Shown here one piece after another: positions 14,879 to 21,329 of a stretch of 21,329 bases of DNA (position 1 is its first letter; each line of letters begins with the position of its first letter). Source of the DNA: Pseudomonadota bacterium (GTDB taxonomy: Bacteria; Desulfobacterota; Desulfovibrionia; Desulfovibrionales; Desulfovibrionaceae). Made by a program: the position numbers and the translations under genes. The stretch lies in contig JAEYTO010000064.1 in assembly GCA_023433925.1 (NCBI GenBank), positions 1-21,329 of the forward strand, given 5' to 3'. A model generated the notes under the pieces. That model saw only the letters and a program-made list of their open reading frames with translations, searched no databases and was not told where the DNA came from.

Positions 14879-15898
14879 ATGAAGCGCACCGCCGCACTCC
14901 TCGTCGCCCTGGTCGGGGCGGCCTTCTGCTCCCTGGCCGCCCTGGGCGTCACGGAGGCCATCTGCGTCACGGCAGGCTGCGCCGTGTTCAAGGGCACGAC
15001 GGTGCTGGGCATCGACCTGTACTGGATCGGCGTAACCTTCTTCCTGCTCCTGGCCGCGCTCCTGGCCCTGCCGTCCATGCGGCGGACCCTGGCCCGGCCG
15101 CTCGTCTGGCTCGTCGTCCTTGGCCTGGCCCTGGACACGATCCTTCTCGCCATACAGGCCGTAAGCCTGTCCTGCCTGAACTGCCTTGTGTTCGCGGTCC
15201 TGCTCGGCGTCGTGGCCGCCTTGCTCCTGCCGTGGCCGCCCGTGCTCCGCAAGGTCCTGGCGGTCTGGGCCGTGCTCCTCGTGGCCGCCCTGGCCGGACT
15301 CCTGCGGGACGGTCTTTCCCCCGTGGCCATCCACGGCGACGAGGACGCGGCTATCAAGGTCTTTTTCGCGCCGAGCTGCCCGGCCTGCCGGGAGGAGCTG
15401 ACCAGCCTGGCCGCCCGGCCCGAGCTTCACGGCCTGTTGGCGCTCTATCCCATCGCCAGGGACGACGGCGACCTGCGCGGCATCCTGCGTTTCCGCCGGG
15501 TTCTGGACCAGGGCGGCGACCTGCCCGCGGCCGTGGAGGCCTGCTTCTCGCGGGCCGAGGCGGGCGGGCCGGAGCCTGGATTATCAGACTCCCTGGGCCT
15601 GCGCCTGGCCTCCTTTCGCAACAAGGTCTTCCTGGCCAGGGCTGGAGCCGCCAGCATCCCCTATGTGCTGACCACCTCGCCCGCGCTCCTGCATGCCGGG
15701 CCACGACCGGAAGGGCAGCCTGCCGCCCCGGGCCGGGCCGGGCCGGAAGACGGCGCGCGCGCCGTGCCCGCTGCTCCCGACGAGGGCTGCGGCTACACCC
15801 GGGACGGCATCTGTCCGGACTATCCCCAGGCCGAGCCCCAGGCCGAGCCGGTCCCGGACCTGTTCGGCCCAGGCCCGGCGCAGAGCCCGGTGCGCTAG
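14879..15898 (+). CDS. VKOR-family membrane oxidoreductase fused to a thioredoxin-like domain
   Basis: This 339-residue protein should make disulfide bonds in exported proteins, passing electrons to quinone. It has about five membrane segments (roughly 5-25, 44-65, 74-94, 97-118, 125-142). The VKOR loop cysteines are C29 and C34, and the membrane CxxC is C99-LN-C102 (LSCLNCLVF). A thioredoxin-like domain follows (157-270) with C167-PA-C170 (APSCPACREE) and a cis-proline at SIP261. A Pro/Ala/Glu-rich tail carries one more pair, C304 and C312. In the family, VKOR reoxidises the fused thioredoxin, which oxidises substrates. The ATG at 14879 has GGGAGCGG upstream; longer starts give a non-membrane, low-complexity N-terminus. 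No operon partner is near. Homology is judged from cysteine layout and topology, as sequence identity looks low. Confidence 0.78.
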   Translation: MKRTAALLVALVGAAFCSLAALGVTEAICVTAGCAVFKGTTVLGIDLYWIGVTFFLLLAALLALPSMRRTLARPLVWLVVLGLALDTILLAIQAVSLSCLNCLVFAVLLGVVAALLLPWPPVLRKVLAVWAVLLVAALAGLLRDGLSPVAIHGDEDAAIKVFFAPSCPACREELTSLAARPELHGLLALYPIARDDGDLRGILRFRRVLDQGGDLPAAVEACFSRAEAGGPEPGLSDSLGLRLASFRNKVFLARAGAASIPYVLTTSPALLHAGPRPEGQPAAPGRAGPEDGARAVPAAPDEGCGYTRDGICPDYPQAEPQAEPVPDLFGPGPAQSPVR

Positions 15899-15915
15899 CG
15901 CGCTTTGCAAATGAA

Positions 15916-15985
15916 TCGAGAGAGGGCGCCGCCCTCTCTCGAACTCTCTCCCGCCAGGGGCCCTTATCCAGATAGGGCCCCCTGG
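15916..15985. repeat. Composite palindromic element between convergent genes, second copy
   Basis: TCGAGAGAGGGC / GCCCTCTCTCGA with a 3-base loop (15916-15942, 12-bp perfect arms) is followed by CTCTCTC. Then comes an imperfect hairpin, CCAGGGGCCCTTATC / ATAGGGCCCCCTGG (15954-15985), followed by ACCCTTC. The modules and their order match the element at 7952-8012. It lies between convergent genes and may help end transcription, but there is no T-run. Confidence 0.72.
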
Positions 15986-16157
15986 ACCCTTCAGGCTATT
16001 GCAGCGAGGGACGGTTTTCTCATCTCAATCGCAAATTGCTGTAGCCCGCTTCCTTGCCAAGGGATCGGCATCCTGCAACCAGGGCAGGGCGGCGCCTCTC
16101 AAGGCGCTCGGTCTCGCCGGAACGGGAAGCGGATGGGCTGGCTCGTGAGCGAAAGGC

Positions 16158-16712
16158 TCAGTGCAGGGTCGGGCCGAGCCAGGGGCAGGCGTCTTCATCG
16201 CCCTGGCGGAAGCAGTCGTCCACGCAGTTGGAGAGGAGGCGGTAGGCGCCAAGGCCCAGGGCCCGCAGCCAGAACATCTTCTCGGGCAGCATGCCGTGGT
16301 TGGCGGAAAAGAAGCGGGCCTTGACGGTCTTGCCCTCGTAGAGATCGCCCAGGCCCAGGGATTCGGCGTCCAGCACGGGCTTGAGCGTGGCGAGCAGGGT
16401 GTGCATCTCGTCGATGAGCCTGTCCATCTGGAAGGTGCGCAGGACTCCTGGGAAGCGCTCGTTCCGCTCCAGGCTCTTGGCTCCGTCCTCGCGGAACTCC
16501 GGGACCAGGCAGACCGAGAACAGGGAGAAGAGCCGGCCGCCGAGGTCGCCGATGACCTGGCGCTGGAGGAACTCGTGCTCCGGGCTGGACAGCCTAGTGC
16601 GCATGGCCTGGGCCAGCTCCACGGCGCGGTAGTGCTCGTGCAGCGCCGCCACGACGCGCGGGAAGGGCACAAGGCGCATGTAGGGGTGAATGGCGAAGCG
16701 CCGTTCGTACAT
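16158..16712 (-). CDS. Conserved-looking hypothetical protein, 184 residues
   Basis: I do not recognise this protein. It is soluble by appearance, with no signal peptide and no clear membrane segment, and is probably mostly helical (ERRFAIHPYMRLVPFPRVV, FQMDRLIDEMHTLLATLKPVLDAE, EKMFWLRALGLGAYRLL). Four cysteines occur, at about 68, 162, 166 and 176, three of them in the last 25 residues (NCVDDCFRQGDEDACPW). A buried hydrophobic core with charged loops suggests a real folded domain. The frame has the high-GC third-position pattern of its neighbours, a good GGAGG site 9 bases before the ATG and a plausible promoter. It stands alone, facing the VKOR gene convergently, and the next gene on its strand is the M48 protease 107 bases upstream. 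No function is proposed. Confidence 0.8.
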   Translation of the reverse strand: MYERRFAIHPYMRLVPFPRVVAALHEHYRAVELAQAMRTRLSSPEHEFLQRQVIGDLGGRLFSLFSVCLVPEFREDGAKSLERNERFPGVLRTFQMDRLIDEMHTLLATLKPVLDAESLGLGDLYEGKTVKARFFSANHGMLPEKMFWLRALGLGAYRLLSNCVDDCFRQGDEDACPWLGPTLH

Positions 16713-16738
16713 GGATGAAGTCCTCCGGGAACCGGCGG

Positions 16739-16767
16739 ACCTTATCCAAAGTCCGTTGTCTTGACAA
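16739..16767 (-). promoter_or_regulatory. Possible promoter of the hypothetical gene
   Basis: TTGTCA (16762-16767, minus strand) and TAAGGT (16739-16744) are 17 bases apart, giving a leader of about 20 bases that contains the GGAGG site. The -35 region lies in a small inverted repeat, TTGTC-AA-GACAA. Confidence 0.42.
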
Positions 16768-16819
16768 TCGTGCGGCGAGCCTGCGTCCGGCGCCCGTCGC
16801 GTTCTCGCTGGGGCCTGGA

Positions 16820-17596
16820 CTACGCCGGGCCGAGATATCGCCGCGCCTCGGGCAGGTGCCTGCGGATATCCTCAATGCGCTGCTGATCCGAAGGGTGCGT
16901 GGAGAGAAAGGCCGGCGGCTTCGCGCCTGGGGCCTGCATCATGTTCTGCCACAGATCGATGGCCGCTTCGGGCGGATAGCCGGCCTTGGCCATGAGGATG
17001 AGGCCGATGCGGTCGGACTCGCTCTCCTGGGTGCGCGAGTAGGGCATGACCACGCCGTAGTTGGCCGCGATGCCGAAGGCCTGCATGACCGTGGGGGACA
17101 GGCCTAGGGTCGAGCCGGCCAATCCCGTGCCGAGCTGGGTGGCGGCGGCGACGCTCATGCGCTCCGGGCCGTGCCTGGCCAGCACGTGGGCGATCTCGTG
17201 GCCGATGACCGCCGCGAGCTCGTCCTCGGTCCGCGCGTACTTGAACAGGCCTTCGTAGACGAAGACGTGCCCGCCGGGCAGGGCGAAGGCGTTGGGGATG
17301 TCCTGGCCCACGAGATGGAATTGCCACTGGTACTGGCTCTCGGTCACCGCGGCGATCCTGCCGCCCACGCGCTGGACCATCCGGGCCTGGGGCGTGCCGG
17401 TGACGATGGGCTCCTTGGTCAGGATCTCCTGGGCGGCCTGGTTGCCCATCTGCGTGGCCTGATCGTCGCCCACGAGCATGAGCTGCTGTCGGCCGGTATA
17501 GGGGGCCTCGGCGCAGGCCGCGACGAGCATGACGCCCGCCAGGCCCAGAAGGAGGCAGGCCGCGACGACACGGGTGGTGACTGCTTTGCTGTTCAT
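16820..17596 (-). CDS. M48-family metalloprotease, predicted lipoprotein
   Basis: This 258-residue protein has a signal peptide ending in a lipobox (LVAAC, Cys at 28), so it should be lipid-anchored facing the periplasm. The zinc site is HEIAH (H133, E134, H137), with the third ligand probably E193 in ESESDRIGL. ALPGGHVFVYEGL (105-117) and STHPSDQQRI (232-241) are family motifs. It resembles the short M48 peptidases related to BepA/LoiP that act in outer-membrane protein quality control. No TPR domain follows, so it is not BepA itself. I chose the ATG giving a standard signal peptide; a TTG 12 codons upstream is possible. No Shine-Dalgarno is visible at the ATG. It follows mnmM by 65 bases. 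Confidence 0.92.
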   Translation of the reverse strand: MNSKAVTTRVVAACLLLGLAGVMLVAACAEAPYTGRQQLMLVGDDQATQMGNQAAQEILTKEPIVTGTPQARMVQRVGGRIAAVTESQYQWQFHLVGQDIPNAFALPGGHVFVYEGLFKYARTEDELAAVIGHEIAHVLARHGPERMSVAAATQLGTGLAGSTLGLSPTVMQAFGIAANYGVVMPYSRTQESESDRIGLILMAKAGYPPEAAIDLWQNMMQAPGAKPPAFLSTHPSDQQRIEDIRRHLPEARRYLGPA

Positions 17597-17603
17597 GACA
17601 TGG

Positions 17604-17632
17604 TAATTAGCCAGCGCGGCCGTCGCGCGCAA
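17604..17632 (-). promoter_or_regulatory. Possible promoter of the M48 protease gene
   Basis: TTGCGC (17627-17632) and TAATTA (17604-17609) are 17 bases apart on the minus strand. Only 7 bases lie between the -10 box and the chosen ATG, so the transcript would be leaderless or nearly so. This agrees with the lack of a ribosome site. Confidence 0.42.
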
Positions 17633-17661
17633 GGGGTGCGACTCTCACGCCGGCCGCTTTT

Positions 17662-18243
17662 TCACGCCCCGAGGCGCTCAAGAAGGAAAAGCTCCTCCCG
17701 ATTGACCCGCTTGTTGACCTGCCCGTAGCGCGCCGCGCGCCACACGGCCGGATCAAGGGCCGCGCACCAGGCGGCCACGGCCTCGCCTTCCTCCAGGCCG
17801 CCGGGATGCCCGGTGTAGACCGCCACGGAAACCACTCCGCCAGGAGCCATGAAGGGAACCAGCGCCGTCAGCGCGGCCAGGGTCGTGCCGGGCCGCGTGG
17901 TCACGCGGCGGTCGCTGCCCGGCAGGAAGCCGAGGTTGAACGTGGCCGCGCGCACCCGCCCCAGGGACAAGGCGGGCAGCAGATCGGCCAGGGTCTCGTG
18001 CCCCGCGTGGAAGATCTCCACGCGGTCGAGCAGGCCGGCCCCGGCCAGCCGCGCCCTGGCCCGGCGTATGGCCGGCTCCTGGACATCGAAGCAGTACACG
18101 CGGCCCTCGGGCCCCGCGAGTCCGGCGAGCAACTCGGCATCGCGGCCATTGCCCAGCGTGGCGTCCACGGCCAGGCCGCCGCCATGCAGGGCCTGGCGCA
18201 GCACTGCCCTGGAGAACTCGAGAAAGCCCGGTATGCAGCTCAT
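17662..18243 (-). CDS. mnmM: MnmM/YtqB-type class I methyltransferase
   Basis: This 193-residue SAM-dependent methyltransferase has motif I VDATLGNGRD (about 26-35) and the acidic YCFDVQ (about 50-55). The family signature is FNLGFLPGSDRRVTTRPGTTLAAL (about 106-129, two blocks), with VAVYTGHPGGLEEGEAV and a C-terminal NKRVNREELFLLER. These match the family long labelled putative rRNA methylase (B. subtilis YtqB). That family is now known to methylate the wobble uridine intermediate nm5s2U34 of tRNA to mnm5s2U34, doing the job of the MnmC methylase domain. The ATG at 18243 has GGAGG 5 bases upstream. It is divergent from the histidine kinase and upstream of the M48 gene. The substrate is inferred from family. 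Confidence 0.85.
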   Translation of the reverse strand: MSCIPGFLEFSRAVLRQALHGGGLAVDATLGNGRDAELLAGLAGPEGRVYCFDVQEPAIRRARARLAGAGLLDRVEIFHAGHETLADLLPALSLGRVRAATFNLGFLPGSDRRVTTRPGTTLAALTALVPFMAPGGVVSVAVYTGHPGGLEEGEAVAAWCAALDPAVWRAARYGQVNKRVNREELFLLERLGA

Positions 18244-18380
18244 CAATGCCTCCGTGCGCTGTCCGGCCAGAGGCCGGTCGTCGCAATACCTACGAGGTCG
18301 GGCATGGGCGTGTCCATGACCCGATCCAGATTGAAAAAAAGCTGGAGGAGTTCCAATCCATCGCGTATTGGATTATAGGG

Positions 18381-18408
18381 TTGGCGGTATTGAAATAATG
18401 CCTCTAAT
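18381..18408 (+). promoter_or_regulatory. Possible promoter of the hybrid kinase gene
   Basis: TTGGCG (18381-18386) and TCTAAT (18403-18408) are 16 bases apart; the -10 box matches consensus at five of six bases. Just upstream is an inverted repeat, TCCAAT / ATTGGA with a 9-base spacer (18352-18372), a possible regulator site in this AT-richer divergent region. Confidence 0.42.
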
Positions 18409-18432
18409 GCTTCGGGGTGCCACTTGCACGAC

Positions 18433-20526
<2,094 letters not shown>

Positions 20527-20591
20527 GGCGTCATTTCCTAGCGGCTACCCCTTGCCTCCGGGCCGGCAAATGCATAGGCTTGCCCGACCGA

Positions 20592-20635
20592 GCGCCACAA
20601 GACGACGCAAAGCCTTGTGGTGCTCTCATTTTTTT
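20592..20635 (+). terminator. Intrinsic terminator of the hybrid kinase gene
   Basis: Ten-base stem GCGCCACAAG / CTTGTGGTGC (one G-U pair) with a 12-base loop, then TCTCA and seven T. It lies 65 bases after the stop and before the zinc-ribbon gene. Confidence 0.8.
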
Positions 20636-20676
20636 CAAATCGAATATTTTCAACCTAGAACCGGACGGAAGGATTC

Positions 20677-21156
20677 GTGACGCATACGGCAGGAGACTTC
20701 GTGGAATCGCAGTGCGGCAAATGCGGCGACGCCACCCGGCACGCCGTCGTGGCCGTGGTGAACGGAGAGGTGGTCAAGGCCCAGTGCATGATCTGCGGCT
20801 CGACCCATAAGTACAAGCCCAGCAGTCGTCAGGCCAAGGCCGACAGTCCCGGCACCATGCGCCGCAGCAAGACGCCCTCGGGCGTGTCCACGACCCGCGT
20901 GGCGCCTCCCGGCGCGCCCAAGGCCACGTCCTCGTCGGGCAAGCCCGCCCGCGCCCGCCGGGACTGGGAAGAGCAGATCTCCAAGCGCGACCAGTCGCAG
21001 GCCAAGCCCTACGACATGGGCGGCTGCTTCGCCGAGCAGGAGCTCGTGGACCACCCCAAGTTCGGCGTGGGCATCGTGACCAAGACCACCCGGCCGGACA
21101 AGATGGACGTGCTCTTTCAGGAAGGCCCCAAGGTCCTGCGCTGCAAGGTGGCGTAA
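20677..21156 (+). CDS. Zinc-ribbon protein with C-terminal beta-rich domain, unknown function
   Basis: The 159-residue product starts at a GTG. Residues 13-16 and 37-40 form two CxxC pairs (CGKC, CMIC), a zinc ribbon. A basic, Ser/Pro-rich, disordered linker (about 47-105) follows. The C-terminal ~45 residues (ELVDHPKFGVGIVTKTTRPDKMDVLFQEGPKVLRCKV) form a compact beta domain, reminiscent of the HPxFGxG motif seen in CarD/UvrD-tail-like small domains. This layout suggests a nucleic-acid or RNA-polymerase-binding protein, but I cannot name it. GGAAGG precedes the chosen start. A second in-frame GTG at 20701 has an excellent AGGAG site, but would remove conserved-looking residues just before the first CxxC. 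It is preceded by the kinase terminator, so it is probably its own unit. Confidence 0.82.
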   Translation: MTHTAGDFVESQCGKCGDATRHAVVAVVNGEVVKAQCMICGSTHKYKPSSRQAKADSPGTMRRSKTPSGVSTTRVAPPGAPKATSSSGKPARARRDWEEQISKRDQSQAKPYDMGGCFAEQELVDHPKFGVGIVTKTTRPDKMDVLFQEGPKVLRCKVA

Positions 21157-21222
21157 GCAGTCGACATGCTTCCGGCGGCGGGGGATGGTTGACTCGGGCC
21201 GTCCTGGCCCTCGCCCTTCGGG

Positions 21223-21268
21223 CGTCGCCCAGGGCGGCGACGTCCAAGAGTGCTTTCCTGCACTCTTG
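21223..21268. repeat. Tandem hairpins after the zinc-ribbon gene
   Basis: CGTCGCC / GGCGACG (21223-21242) is followed by CAAGAGTGC / GCACTCTTG with a 6-base loop (21245-21268), both perfect. There is no T-run, so they may be a repetitive palindrome unit or a factor-assisted transcription end. Nothing else was recognised from 21157 to the right edge. Confidence 0.55.
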
Positions 21269-21329
21269 TCCCCGGACCCGGATTCACGGATTTCGACTCA
21301 TCCCGCAAAGGCCACGCCCGGTTCCGGCC

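Overview
The window is high-GC bacterial DNA from what is most likely a Desulfovibrio-type sulfate reducer (Desulfobacterota). This is inferred from an anaerobic CO dehydrogenase/acetyl-CoA synthase (CODH/ACS) locus, GC-rich intergenic palindromes of the Desulfovibrio style, and the protein flavour. I could not confirm the taxon by search.

Region 1 (1-9907, all minus strand) is a compact Wood-Ljungdahl carbonyl-branch operon. In transcription order it holds a core-MetE-like zinc methyltransferase (8843-9907), the nickel-insertion ATPase CooC (8077-8835), the Ni-Fe-S CO dehydrogenase CooS (5964-7919), one giant 1319-residue protein joining acetyl-CoA synthase AcsB to the corrinoid protein small subunit AcsD (2012-5971), the corrinoid protein large subunit AcsC (670-2010), and the 2Fe-2S N-terminus of a corrinoid reductive activator that runs off the left edge (1-527). 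All active-site cluster ligands I could check in CooS and AcsB are present. CooS makes or consumes CO, AcsB joins CO, a methyl group and CoA, AcsC/AcsD carry the methyl on a corrinoid, and the activator re-reduces that corrinoid. The AcsB-AcsD fusion, with a linker of about 250 residues that contains an intergenic-type palindrome read in frame, is the most unusual object in the window.

Region 2 (10126-13005, minus strand) is an arsenic resistance operon, arsR-acr3-lgt-arsC. A 9+9 bp perfect inverted repeat is superimposed on a strong promoter, and the predicted transcript starts almost at the arsR start codon. A lipoprotein diacylglyceryl transferase gene (lgt) sits inside the operon.

Region 3 (13086-14538, minus strand) has two phage-derived genes standing alone: a Mu gp16/GemA-like protein and a CI/LexA-like repressor with a good terminator and a promoter/palindrome. 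The repressor appears to lack the autoproteolysis serine. No other phage genes are seen.

Region 4 (14879-21329) is a mixed chromosomal stretch: a VKOR-thioredoxin fusion (plus), an unrecognised 184-residue protein, an M48 lipoprotein metalloprotease and an MnmM-type methyltransferase (all minus), then a soluble PAS hybrid histidine kinase with a clear terminator and a zinc-ribbon protein (both plus). No tRNA, rRNA, CRISPR or insertion sequence was recognised.
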